64,000 bases of DNA from Undaria pinnatifida (taxonomy: Eukaryota > Sar > Phaeophyceae > Laminariales > Alariaceae), in contig JABAKD010000010.1 in NCBI GenBank assembly GCA_012845835.1, positions 16,531,355-16,595,354 on the forward strand, written 5' to 3'. Below are positions 23,133 through 35,000 of the stretch, piece after piece (within the stretch, counting starts at the first letter, position 1; every line of letters begins with the position of its first letter). The notes under the pieces were generated by a model. The model did no database searches. It saw nothing but the letters and a program-made list of their open reading frames with translations, and was not told the DNA's origin. A program made the position numbers and the translations under genes.

Positions 23133-25790
23133 CGAACCGTTCCCTCGCTAGAGGTATCTCGTAAAATGAATGCACCAGTGCTGTTGTTGATAGTACTGCT
23201 AGTAGAACATTCCGAGAGGGGTGTGTACAATTCCACAATGTCGAGAGAAGAGCGCTAGCGGCGTAGAGTAAAACACAAAAGTGCTGCAGCCCTAAAATAA
23301 GCGAACGCACTGGCGATCTATGTAGAGTCAAAAATACGTTTAAGGAATCTTTATGACAAGGGGGTTGTCGTCGCGGCTAATGCACGGGCTTCACATGGCG
23401 AAATATTTCCTGCTGGGGGTACCTTAACCAGTGAACCAGTGAAGGCGCCCGCAATGTTGCTAGCGCAGCCAAAAAGCGCGTTTGGAGTTTTTGTTTGAAG
23501 CCAATCAACGTTGCCGAGAGATTAGTGCGGGGGCTGGATAGGAAGGTTGTCGGGCGGTGCTGCTACGGGTGAATGCACCGGCAGTGTCGGCAGGGGCAAA
23601 ACAGCGTCTAAGGAGGCGTTATGAAAAAAGGGGTGGCGATGTGCAAAAAGCGCGGACAATCGTTTCCCGCTGATAGCTCTAGTGTTTGATGAATGCACAT
23701 GTGATATTAATGGTGCCGCCTGAAAGCGATGACAGGAGGGTGTGATCAGAAGTGGCATAAACTAACAAGGACTAACACCGTTGTCAGCTGCGTGCATCAG
23801 TTTTTGGTTTTCGTTGTTGTGGTCATGCAACCACATGTACCGCTCGACTCTCGAAAAGAGAGCACCAGCATGCAGTCCTCGTGGTACAAAGTCATGGTCG
23901 ACGTTTGATCTGGTTCAGCGCAATGTCCCCCTCAAGGGTTACCTCACGACTTATTCGTGAAAAGGTATGGCCTACAGCTTGAATTTTTGATTGAGATTCC
24001 ACCCCCTAACCCTATACGCCAATCAACTCCAAAAATAGGTATGCACAACAATCGTTTTGAATAACAAGACTGACATTCCGACGATGTGGGATTGAGGAGT
24101 CCCGGACGTCATTCAGAAAATATTTTGTCCCTGAAAGTGCCACTTTTCTTATCGTAGCACGCGCCCCTGGTGACAAAATCAAGGCTTACCTCCCCCGTCG
24201 CGGACGGCCGTCGGTGAGTTTTTGCTGAGACGCGCGCGGGTAGTGCTGTTTGGCAAACACCATTGGTAGCGGGTAGCGCTTTTTGGCAAACACCATATTT
24301 CTGATGGGCAGTCCTCATCAACAGAGGAACAACTTAACGTCGTTGTGTTGTAGGGTAACTAGTATTACTTGATGTCTCTTGCGTAATGCTAAATAGTCAC
24401 ATTTTCACGCGCATGTTACATGAAGGGCACAAAAACGCACAAAAGTTCCGGGCGTATTGCGGGGTTTACAGCAAGCGCCCCACGTGGCGCGGGACGAGGA
24501 CCTTCACATTTAGCACGAAACCAACCAAGAACAACGCTGTTGTCGACTGCAAGCTGTGGAAAAAAGACAAAGAGTGGCCGAAATGTGTGCATCAAGTACA
24601 TCGTCGCACACGTACCTGGTTTGTGCTTCTTCTCTGGCGACAGTGCTCATGCATACCAGCTCTTCAGTGCAAGGTGCTGCTACGTGTTCTCTGGCGACAG
24701 TACTCATGCATACCAGCTCTTCAGTGCAAGGTGCTGCTACGTGCTGCTCCTACTCTATACTGCTGCTGCTGCTGCTGTAGTTCTGGTACCTGGCACATAT
24801 GTGTTACCATGTTATCACTCCAACTGCTTTGCGTACAGCGTGCAAGAGGGCGGCGCACGACGCATACTTTGTTCTACTTACGCCTCTACGTAGAGTACTG
24901 TACACGGCTACTACGGCGTGCCCTTGACTCGTTGGAGTATCCAACAGTAGTACGTTTCCCGTTACGCGCCAAGGGTGCGGGCGTAAATCCACATCGCGTG
25001 CAACGAGCTATATTCGTGTACAACAATTCCATCGTCGGGGGGCACCTACAATAGCCACCTACAGTAGTCGTGATGTATCGGCACACAACTCTGCAGCCTG
25101 CAGCCATCGTCACATTCGTGCATGTTAGGTCAAGATCCAAGATCTTCGTGCTATGCCCTCTGTCCCATACACAACATTTTATTGAAAATACATGGAAACC
25201 CCATTTTTCGTTCCGACCGACCGGCCACGCGATGGGAACGTGGGAACGACGTGCGACATTTGTTTGGCATGGCTCTACGCTCGTCATTCTTCTCTCTAAA
25301 TGGGAGGCTGGTATCTGATGCGCTCCCTGCATTCTGCCTGGCGCCGTCGCTTCCGTCCTTAGTACGTGGACACCCTCGTGGAGCTCATTCGGTGAGGGAT
25401 AAACCTGTACATGGTGCATGTGATCGTCTTGGTATCAAGTGCGGTAAGTACGTACTGCTTTGGACTAAACTATAAGTACCGTATACTAATATATATTATT
25501 TGTTAAATGGATATTATATTTTAGCCATATTTGCTCGCCAACGTTCTGGTACGCACGAATTTGTTATCATGTTGCAAGCCCCAGTTGCTTGTGCTCGAGG
25601 CAGTTCGCTCGTGATGGTGATGCACTGCATTGTCTGAGTGTATTATCGACCCATGATCGTGGTCTACGTCCCGCACCTGTCCTCTGGGCCAGCTCCCAGC
25701 TCCCATCTCTCTCGTCTTTTTTGCAACAATTTTTCTAAAATGCGGCGGAATTGGTATAGTAACTCTCAAGCTTTCATGACGCTGAGGGTA
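23133..25790. other. Intergenic region, no gene supported
   Basis: Only frames without family signal are open. There is a repeat copy ending TTATCGTAGCACGCG at 24095-24170 and a 57-bp tandem duplication at 24631-24744. Confidence 0.5.
24631..24744. repeat. 57-bp tandem duplication
   Basis: Two adjacent units beginning TCTCTGGCGACAGTRCTCAT at 24631 and 24688 differ at one base. The length is a multiple of three, so frames stay open across it. Confidence 0.9.
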
Positions 25791-25837
25791 AGAAAGAGGT
25801 GTCATACACGAACACAGGACGCCGAAAAATAAACAGG

Positions 25838-26149
25838 GTGGGGGCGTTGCGCTATCCGCACGGCGCATGGTCACTGCGCTGTGGACAGTTGTGCGCGGCT
25901 GGACTACCCAGTACCTTTACACTGCATTCAGGTCGTTCCGGGGCCTCTTTGAGCAAGTCCCTGGCGGGAACTCCAATGGACGAGATAAGGCAAACCGGGG
26001 GCTGGAAGACGGAGAGCATGGCACCATACGACATTGGGCCTGCCACTAGTAATATACTACCAGAAGACAAGCGGCAACGGGAGCAGGCCTGTTCCGACGC
26101 GTTCGACCTACCATTGTCACCGGAGTTCGCGAGAGATTTTGCTGCATAA
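25838..26149 (+). pseudogene. Tyrosine recombinase C-terminal remnant (DIRS/Crypton-like)
   Basis: The open frame contains FTLHSGRSGASLSKSLAGTP (the HxxR catalytic box), MDEIRQTGGWKTESM (the conserved GGW/K region) and APYDIG with the candidate nucleophilic Tyr, ending in TAA at 26147-26149. The layout is that of the last third of the tyrosine recombinases of eukaryotic DIRS-like retrotransposons and Cryptons. The N-terminal half with the first catalytic Arg is not found, so this is a fragment. A direct repeat of about 90 bp follows at 26248-26340 and 26645-26727. Confidence 0.72.
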
Positions 26150-26247
26150 GCACGGAAGTATTACGGCAAGTAACGTAAGTTTGGGGTGGGGTGAGGTACC
26201 GGGCTCCAGACCGCGGGTCCCAAACAAAATGGGGCAAGAAGTGGGTA

Positions 26248-26727
26248 GGACCACCGGCCGGAGCAGGAGGCCTCATCCAACCCAATACCTGGTACGTACG
26301 TGGTGTGATCCGTAACAGAGAGAGAAACAATACAACAATAGTGATCTCGCCATCCAATCAGATGGATCCACGTTTTGGAACGAAGGGTGGAACAACACCT
26401 TTTGACATATAGTTACTTGAAAATTCTATCAGGACCGGTCAGTTGTGTCGAGCTCCCGGAGAAAGCTCGACAAGACACGAGGAAGGAGAGAGAACATTCA
26501 GATCACCCCGCCCGCCCTGCATTGGATATTTCGTTATGGTTGGTGTATTATCATTTGGCTGCGATCATTTCCAGGAAATGCTGCCGCGCTGAGGTCTCCC
26601 CGGTTGGGGACACCCTCAGCATGCTTGATATATCCACGGGCGAGGACCTCCTGCCGGAGCAGGAGGCTTCACCCAACCCAATACTTACATTAAGTGACCC
26701 GTGACAGAGAGAAATAAAACAACATAA
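26248..26727. repeat. Pair of direct repeats of about 90 bp downstream of the recombinase remnant
   Basis: The copies at 26248-26340 and 26645-26727 share GCCGGAGCAGGAGGC, CAACCCAATAC, GTGA.CCGT.ACAGAGAGA and AAACAA.A.AACA. They could be remains of the element's terminal or split repeats. Confidence 0.75.
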
Positions 26728-27018
26728 ATCTTAATGGTAAGAAAGGACCGCTGGGATTTACAAGAAATATTAGATCCTGTAGCGTTGCTGTGAGGTTGAT
26801 GTAGAGCCGCACCCTCTCTCAAATATGAAACCCGGCCTGGGATAGTAATTCTGTTTTTTATGCGTAGCGTGTAACAGAACACCATTGATTCATTGCCTCA
26901 GGGGGGACGGTGCAAGCTCAGACGACGGTGTGAGCGCGTGCACACGCTGTTGCCGGCGGCGGAAAGCATCACCGTCATTGCTGAGGCTGCGCCATTTTTG
27001 TATTGCGTAGTCATTAAC

Positions 27019-27338
27019 AGGCACCGCAGGGTAACACCGGTAGAATGCTCAATGCTCGAACGTATTTAAAAGGTCTTCAGCCGCCTGCTGGATGTGGTGC
27101 CGTTGCTCCTGTGGAAGGCCTCGCTGGGTTTGGTGCATGAAGTCGGTGATCTTCACATTGAGAAAGACAGCGCATCCGATGGACGAGGCCTTCCTCGATA
27201 TCGAAATCGCCGACTTCGTTCATCATTCACAGCGAGACATCCAACAAGAGCAACGTCACAGCATCCAGCAGGCGGCTAATAACCTTTTAAATACGTTGGA
27301 CCCTTCGGCATTATCCGGGTGTTACCCTGCGGTGCCTG
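27019..27338. repeat. Foldback repeat, arms of about 135 bp
   Basis: The arm 27019-27153 (AGGCACCGCAGGGTAACACC...) pairs with 27205-27338 (...GGTGTTACCCTGCGGTGCCT) with moderate divergence. The loop is about 50 bp. No transposase is seen. Confidence 0.82.
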
Positions 27339-27772
27339 TTTTGGCACACCGAGGCAGCGCTTGCTCCCGACTGCACAAAACAAATCCAAGGAATCGAAAA
27401 ACGGGAGAATCAAAAACAGTACCTGGTATGAACTACTGTAGGTGCGATAGCGTGAAATCACCAAGGGTATATTACTCGGGTGTGGGGGCAGAGTGCGGTA
27501 GGAGCGTTCGTGGACACGCATCCAGCTGTCGCTGCCCCAGGATATGCACGATCGCACACTCGCCACGTTAGGCACCAACGTTCAGCGGACCCATGAGCAG
27601 CGGCCATAGCCGTTTAACTCCATTAGACGATGAACGCTTTTATCTCGTACGTTCTGGAGTCCGTTGGACTGCCGACGACGCCAAGTGATGATGTAGTACT
27701 CTCACAGCACCTTGGTTACTAAAAGAAAGCAGGTTGTTTCTAGACAACTAGTGCACTTACATACCTTGTGCT

Positions 27773-28274
27773 AGACTTGAATTAATGCTCTTGATTTTCC
27801 TTCCTTGAAATTGTTGCTCTGACAACAGAAGGGATCGACCATCTGTTTTTCTCCAAACAGATTATGATAGTAACGCCTACACACAATATATGAGGGGAAA
27901 CGGGGATATCACAACAATAGCTCATCCTGAAGGGCCGTATATGCAGGTGCATAGAACACCAGGAGGACACAAAGTTAGTATCCAGAAAAATGAGAAATAG
28001 ATCGAAGATGCGGCGCTTCACCACCCACTCCCACACCGCTAAGGCCGTACATGACGATTCCTAATAGCTAGGAGGGTACAAATTGCACCCAAAAAATGCT
28101 AAACATCTTCATATACGGCCCTTCAGGGTGGGCTAGTGTTATTGTATCAGTGTCCCCGTATAATTTGTGTGGAGGCGTTACTATTATATGTTTAGAGAAA
28201 ACAGACTGTCGATCCTTTGTGTTGCCAGAGCAATAATTTCCAAAAAGGAAAATCAAGAGCATTGATTCAAGTCT
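27773..28274. repeat. Foldback element of 502 bp, arms of about 165 bp
   Basis: The left arm starts AGACTTGAATTAATGCTC at 27773 and the right arm ends with its near complement at 28274. The inner ends carry GAAGGGCCGTATATG and its complement. Flanks show no clear target duplication. Confidence 0.85.
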
Positions 28275-28479
28275 AATGCAACAGCTGTGAGTGAACTAGC
28301 CGTAGTAGGGTCCGTCCCACACTCCCCCTTGTTACCCAAGGTACTGCGAGAGTAATACCTTATCAACGTCCTGTAGTTGTACGTACTCATGTTACCGCTC
28401 GTACTCGTAGACCATACTGCACGTACGACTTTGTTTTTTCGTCGCTCGTGTAGCTCTGCAGCAACAGCCTAGAAGTGCT

Positions 28480-30350
28480 CCGTTGCTCTCCCGCTGCCTT
28501 TTCCAGGAACACAGTAGTGGGTGTTGCAATAGCAAGGCCAGCGCCTCCTGCTATATCATGCGTGCCTGCTTGAGCTCCGAGAGAGAAAAGGGAGTGCTTT
28601 GGCAGGTTTCGACGAAAACACAGGACACCGAATTAGACAAAGAAATACTGGCCCAAGCTGGGTTTCTTATTTAGGAGAGGGTGCGGTCTACATTATCTTC
28701 AGTAGTACTATAATGCTTTAATCTTTGCTTAAATTTCTTGTGGTCCTGTAATTATCAGGCTGTCTTCTCTTATTGCCCTTTTTTTTATTCGTTGTCCTGT
28801 CCTGTAGTTGGTGTTGCAATAGCAAGGCCAACCTCTCCTATCGTTTGTGTCTGCGTGGACTGCGAGAGAGAAATTTGAGTGGTTTGTTAGGCTGGTTTCG
28901 ACGATTCGCATAAGCGAGCGCAGGCGAGCGGTGTTGCACATATTTTGCTGCTGTTGGAGGCACCCTGCTCAGGCCGACGTCGGCAGCTGTAGTGCTGATC
29001 CCGCATTTGACGTCGCAGAAATGACATTCAGCAGTACGGGCTCTTTCATAAAAAATCGCGATTATGTTGATTTTCGGATATATTTCTTATTCTAGATACG
29101 GTGTTTTCTACACTAGCTCCAGTACAACATCGAATTTCTTATTTCCACGTAATTTTTTAGTCCAAGTTTCCGGTGGGCTTTTTTTTTGTTAGAATCCCGG
29201 TAGTACAGCTGCCTGTGTAGGAACTCACAGGAGGAGTCTTGGGGCGAATTCGTGCTTTCCTTCGAGGACAACCTCGACCGTGAAAATCGCCCCACAAAAG
29301 AAAATCATGTGGCGGAATTGTTACGACCTACCTTATGCGAGGTGTGTATGACACACCCCTGGTGATAACATTTGGGACTCTAGAAAACATATCACCCGGT
29401 GTGTTGTACTCTTGGGGTTCCACAACGTCCCGGCTAATAAACTCCGTCGTGTACAGTAAGTTGCTTAGTTGTCCCAGCGGCGGTGAATCGAATTTATCCA
29501 ACTCTTAAGCCTGCAACTATATGGGAATCCATGTCGCACCATATCCTTTTCTTTCCCCGCAAAAATACGAGGCTGCAGCTCCAATGGGGACAAAGCACCA
29601 GCCCAGTACATAGCAGCCGCATCTTGACGTGACTGGGGCCGACCACTTCGCGATGGTTCATTTTTGGAGATCCCAGTGGGGAGCACGGTGCTCGTGAAAG
29701 AGTGACCCGAAAGACCTTCATCGCCCCCGACGCAACCACTACAAGTAGTGGTCCAGCTGCAGCGCCGGTATGTGCGAGCCGGCAATATCGGCAATGTTGC
29801 GGCAATCGGCACTACTCCGCATAATGCCACCACTGGTTGTTCCTACTGGTATCTGTTGTTCCAAGTGATTCCATAGTCGTTTAATAGCCGGCAACCGGCA
29901 TTATAGAGGCAGCCGGCACGATGGAAGGACCGCTGTTGCTGTATCACCACGTTATAGGACAGTGTATAATATGACACCCCCGTTGGACGAATGCCGATAC
30001 CGATTTTCTTGACGACCGGTCGAGTTCAAAACAACAAAACAACCACCGTGCGACACGTCTCTATGGAAATATTTCCACGAGATCTTCCAGAGGTCGCCAT
30101 TTATTTGTTGTTTTTGCCCTCCTGGTTTGTTTTGAAGGGAATCGGCACCAAAAGTCACTGCGGGGGGGTGTTATACACCTCCATACAGTACAGGGCACCT
30201 GAAGGGAAACACTAGTACTCTCCCAGGCTGAGTTTCTTGTTTGAAAGAAGGTGCGTTCTACATTAACCTCAGTATTGCGGCTCCCGGATTTCGTATTTCC
30301 CCGTAAATCTTGTAGTGCCATTTTTATTTTCTGTTACCCTGTTTCTATAT
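28480..30350. repeat. Dispersed/tandem repeat block
   Basis: A GGTGTTGCAATAGCAAGGCCA unit occurs at about 28518 and 28808, each followed by a GAGAGAGAAA...GGTTTCGACGA segment. A second unit (TTTCTTRTTT...GGTG.GKTCTACA.TA) occurs near 28665, 29085 and 30230. An imperfect short inverted pair lies at about 29953-29995 and 30140-30195. Open frames here, such as 29465-29833 (-), show no family features. Confidence 0.6.
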
Positions 30351-30579
30351 AGGTGTTCTGTACTGTATACGGTAGTTTGGCCGCAATTTCCAATCCGGGA
30401 AGCCGGGCCTTCGACGGTATGTAGTTACTGATTCTGTTGGTGCTGCTGCTAATCGTGACATGCTGCAGAGGCCCGGCCTGCGCTCTTTCGCACTCCCATC
30501 GGTGTTTACGTATAAACGGCGCTAGCCTTTAGTGACTGTCATATCCTTTTGTACCTGCCGTTTCATTTTTTTACTGTGA

Positions 30580-31185
30580 AATTATTTCAAGTACATCACC
30601 TGTGAGTTTATCCAGTTGAGTGGTCGCTGCTCATCTTTGCAAGCTGCGTGATACTTGAGCCCTTTTTAACGGCGTTTTTCTTTTCTAACTGTCACTTTCG
30701 TTTGTAACTGCTTTTGCGCTGTGTTAGCTGCCGTGCCTCTTTCTAAAACCATTTCGGATACGTCAGCTGTGAGTGCGACCGACTGGATATATAGAGGTGT
30801 GGTTGTCTTTTGTAGCTGCAGTGGTAGCCTACAGATGGCTCTGGTCGCCTTCGTAGCTTTTGCTTTTGTCCCTTCCCTTGCCTTTTGTACCTGACGTTAT
30901 GTACGTTTTTTTTGTGCATGAGTTGTAACTGCCGTGAGCTTTTGCGACCGTTGTTGCCGCGGCCGCTGCCCTTTGTGGCTCTGTTTCATTTTTCTATTTT
31001 CCTATGTTGCTTGTATGATCCCTTCCTTGTATCGGCTGCTACCTTTATTTGTTTATGTAGATAATACGCGACTGATGTTGCCTTTAGTTTTGTGACTGTC
31101 GTTGCGGTTTTATGAAATAATTTCGAATACGTCAACTGTGAGTTTTTCTGATGGACTGGTCAATACTCAGCTTTTCGAGCTGCCC
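30580..31185. repeat. Copies of an ACGTCAGCTGTGAGTTT...CAAGCTGCG repeat
   Basis: Copies lie at about 30580-30660, 30745-30790 and 31105-31180. Further copies are at 2735-2815 (start of CtpA intron 4) and 61035-61125. Landmarks are AAATATTTC, ACGTCAGCTGTGAGTTT, GGTCAATACTCATCTTTGCA and AGCTGCG. The surrounding 30350-31320 is T-rich and otherwise featureless. Confidence 0.65.
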
Positions 31186-31312
31186 TTGTCTGTTGTATGT
31201 GCCGCTTCCTTTATTTGACGTTTGTATTTGACGTTGTTTGTATTTGACGTTGTACATAATTTGTAGCTGACCTCGCATTTTCTTTTTTACTGCCGTTGTC
31301 TGGTGTAATTGC

Positions 31313-31322
31313 CTATTAATAG
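31313..31322. repeat. CTATTAATAG palindrome just before the DUF3598 start codon
   Basis: This perfect 10-bp palindrome ends 3 bp before the predicted ATG. Other perfect copies are at 305, 7231, 39958, 57564 and 59782. Its position near the start may be chance. Confidence 0.7.
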
Positions 31323-31325
31323 TCT

Positions 31326-31427
31326 ATGCCTTTTGTAACTGCCACTTTCTTGTGTAACAGCACTGCCTTTCGTAAATGCAACTGCGTTTTCTTGCTGCCC
31401 GCTGCCGTCCTCTCCCTCACTGCTCCC

Positions 31428-31465
<38 letters not shown>

Positions 31466-32032
31466 TGTTGCTGCTGCTGCCGCTGCTGCTGCCGCTGCTG
31501 CTACTCCTGCCGGCGGCAAACACATGCAGGCGACGTCGGTACGACCCCAACCGCCCTCCTGGCTTCAACTTCCCCGAGATTACTCAACACCAACACTAGC
31601 ACCAAAATTAGCAACAGCAACAACAACAGCGAGAACCCGGACATACCTTACCCTATCCGCCACGGACAACAACACCCGTACTTCCCGCACCACCACCACA
31701 TTTACCAATAACCGCCAGCAGCAAGTCCGACTCCTAAACAGCAGTGGCAGCAGCAGCAGTGGCGGCGGCGGAGGTATTTCCTCCTCATCGCGATCGTCCC
31801 CCACCGCTCTCTTTTACAGCGCGGCTAATGGAGGAGGTCGAGAAGGGGAGTTCCAGTCAACCGGTAACGACAACGGCGATGACGGTGATAAGGCATTGTT
31901 TTCGGGGACAGATGGAGGGGAGTGGGCGGGGTGGGAGTGTCGATTTTCGGCCGAGGATGGAGGGCGTATCGCCGTCCCTGAAGACTATGTGCCCGAATCG
32001 CTCAGGGAGTGGGAGGTGGAGGTGGGTGCTGC

Positions 32033-32063
<31 letters not shown>

Positions 32064-35000
32064 GGTCACGGTGGTGTTGATATTGTTGATATTGTCGTTT
32101 CTCTTGTTATTGTTCGTGGTTCTGTTGTTGTTGATGATGTTGATGTTGGTATTGGTGTTGGTGTTGGTGTGAATGTTGGTGATGTAGGTGTTGGTGTTGG
32201 TGTTGGTGTTTTATTTTGTTGTTATTGTTGTTGTTGGTGATGGTGGAGTTGTTGGTATTGTTCGTGTTGTTTTTGCTGTTGGCGTTGCTGTTGGTGGTGG
32301 TATTGGTGTTGGTATTGGTGTTGGTGTTGGTGTTGGTGGTGTTGTTCTCACTTCACCTCATCGCCGTAATCTGAAGCCGGTGATAAAAAAACAGGCTACA
32401 TGTGTAATCGCGCCACGACCGCCGCAGGGCTGCGGAAAGTGTTGAACAGTAGTAGACGCTCCTCAAACCCTTATTGAGGCGAACATTGTTGGTATTGTTC
32501 GTGTTGTTTTTGCTGTTGGCGTTGCTGTTGGTGGTGGTATTGGTGTTGGTATTGGTGTTGGTGTTGGTGTTGATGGTGTTGTTCTCACTTCACCTCATCG
32601 CCGTAATCTGAAGCCGGTGATAAAAAAACAGGCTACATGTGTAATCGCGCCACGACCGCCGCAGGGCTGCGGAAAGTGTTGAACAGTAGTAGACGCTCCT
32701 CAAACCCTTATTGAGGCGAACATGAATAACAGCGAGAAATCTCCAAATCCAGTTCCCCACGCCGGTAGATGGATGGGTCTGTGTAAAGATGGCGGCAACG
32801 CTTTTGCCCCAAAATAGGATACAGGAAGGGGATAAGATAGTTTCAATGTTTTCATGTACTGTATGGAAAAAGCACAAGCCCCAAATGTTGGAGGAGTCTC
32901 CATTAGGAGTAGGAGTGGTGCTCCGTCTCGAAAGGGTTACCTGGTCCATGGTCAAACCACTGAGGCAAGCGAACCCCCCCCCCCCCCTCCCCCCCCCCCC
33001 TTCGCTCCTTCCGCCTCCCCATATCGATCGCGAACGTTAACACCTGCTGCAGGTGTGGGGATTCGAAACTCTCACGAGCGAGCGGCGGCAGGTAGATGGC
33101 GACAAGAAGCGTTGTCTCTACCGCAAGCGGGGTCGGGTGTTTCCGGAGGTCGGCTGCGCCCTGGACAACCTCTCCCTGTGAGCACTGGTGGACCAAAGTC
33201 TACGATATGATTGTACTAGTGTCACTCCAATTACTACTAGTCACGTTTAGGGCGTCGTTTTTCAGCGGCTCGCAGCCAATCGCACGAGTGACTATCTGTG
33301 TGCTTGTCCTTTTTGCGTTATGCACCACAATATGATGTAGTCGTTTGATGCGCTGAGTCGACAATCTATCCGTTTTGGAGTGAAGTACTGTACTGAGCAA
33401 CTCGCGCGAGTCGTCGAAACTCGACAGAGAAGATGAGCGTATAATACTATTAATATTTAGACAACCTAAGGGATATGCTGAGAAACATATGCTTCCGCGA
33501 AAATTCCTCTGGCAGTCGTTCACCTTAAAATTCGCTCTTTATATGGCTCATGCTTCAAAAGTGATTTCAAAACGCCATCGAAGCCCAACATGTGTCAGCA
33601 GCTGTTAACGTCACCGAACAACCCGATAGTGTCAGCAGTTGTCAACGGGCAGGCTGTACGCCAGGCAGCTGTGCCCTTCGCGTGTATGACGCCATACGCT
33701 TGTAAGCGTGCGTGTTGCTGATGTCGCCGCTGGTCGTGTTGTTATCTCTATTGGTACTACACGAGTATCGCCATCTCCCTCTCTGCTGCTGCTGCATGCT
33801 GCTGCCGTTGCGTTGTGATGCTGCTTAATACTGCTGCTGTGTTATTTTATCTGTTGCTATTGAGGCCATCTTCTCCCTGGTGATGCTGGTACAGGCACAA
33901 CGGCATACGACACTAGTCACCCCTGTTTTCTGACGTTAGACGTGCGCCTCCGTGCAGCATGCTTGTTGTCCCTGCTTTTTCTGCTGTTGTCTACAACTGC
34001 TATCCTTCCTCTGCTGCTGTTGTTGGTGCTACTGCTGTGACGCTGCTTGCTGCTGCGGCTGCTGCTGCTGGGTCAGTGTATATGTTGCTACCGCCGCCAT
34101 CCTTTCTGTTGTTGCAGCTGCTACAGGCACTACTCATTATTTTGCTTTCGCCTTTGACGCTGTACCCTCATCTTACGTGTGTGTTGTCTTCACATTAAGT
34201 CAGTTCTTTCTACCCAACTTCATCAGTAGAATACCCAGTGTTCATCCCCACTCTTCATCTTTAGACACAAATTATGCAGTCATAAACTGTGAAGCAGAGA
34301 AACCCAAAACAACTATATGCGTGTGTCCCCGAAACTGGCGGTCTACCCATCGGTCACTGAAAATAGGCACTGCCGTGCCTACCGTCAAAGTAGAAGCTTG
34401 CAAATATAAAAAGTCGATCGTTCAACTGGTCGAACTCACGGCTAATGTATTTGAAGTAGTTTTACAAAACACACACTCCTGTTTATCATAACGGTATGAA
34501 ATGCGTCGTTCCTTGTCTTTTTTGTCGCAGGAGCGTAAATCTTGTGTCACCCGCTTTGCTTCACCCCGACGTACGAGAATCAACTACACGCCGAAGGAAC
34601 ATATCTATCTTGTACATTTATATATGTGGATACCGTGGCCCCGGATCCAACACGCCTGCGGGTATAGTCGAAACCGGCTCCTCTCGGAATGTTCCTTGAG
34701 AGTTCCTTGGGTATGTCGGGACACTCACCGAGTAGGTAGTTGGCTTGTCAGCCCCCCACGTAACACCGGTGCGACGGATACTCCGCCGAAGCTTGTAGGA
34801 AAACTCTACTGGAAGGTCCAGTGTTCTGTACCTCAGCATCAGGGTGACCTGTTCCCTCACCTTGTCACTTCCAAATTTCTTTGTCCGTCCACATTATCTG
34901 CCGAGACTTATGTCTCTTCCTGTCTTGTCGGTTTCCTGTCCGGTGACCCGTACATCTTTGTTATTCTGTACGATTGGGGTCGTTGTAACTCAAGAATGAG

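Noticed and set aside
24386-25054. Plus-strand open frame of 222 codons
   Set aside because: Cys-rich composition comes from CTG/TGC triplets and a 57-bp duplication divisible by three; no domain and no splice or start context.
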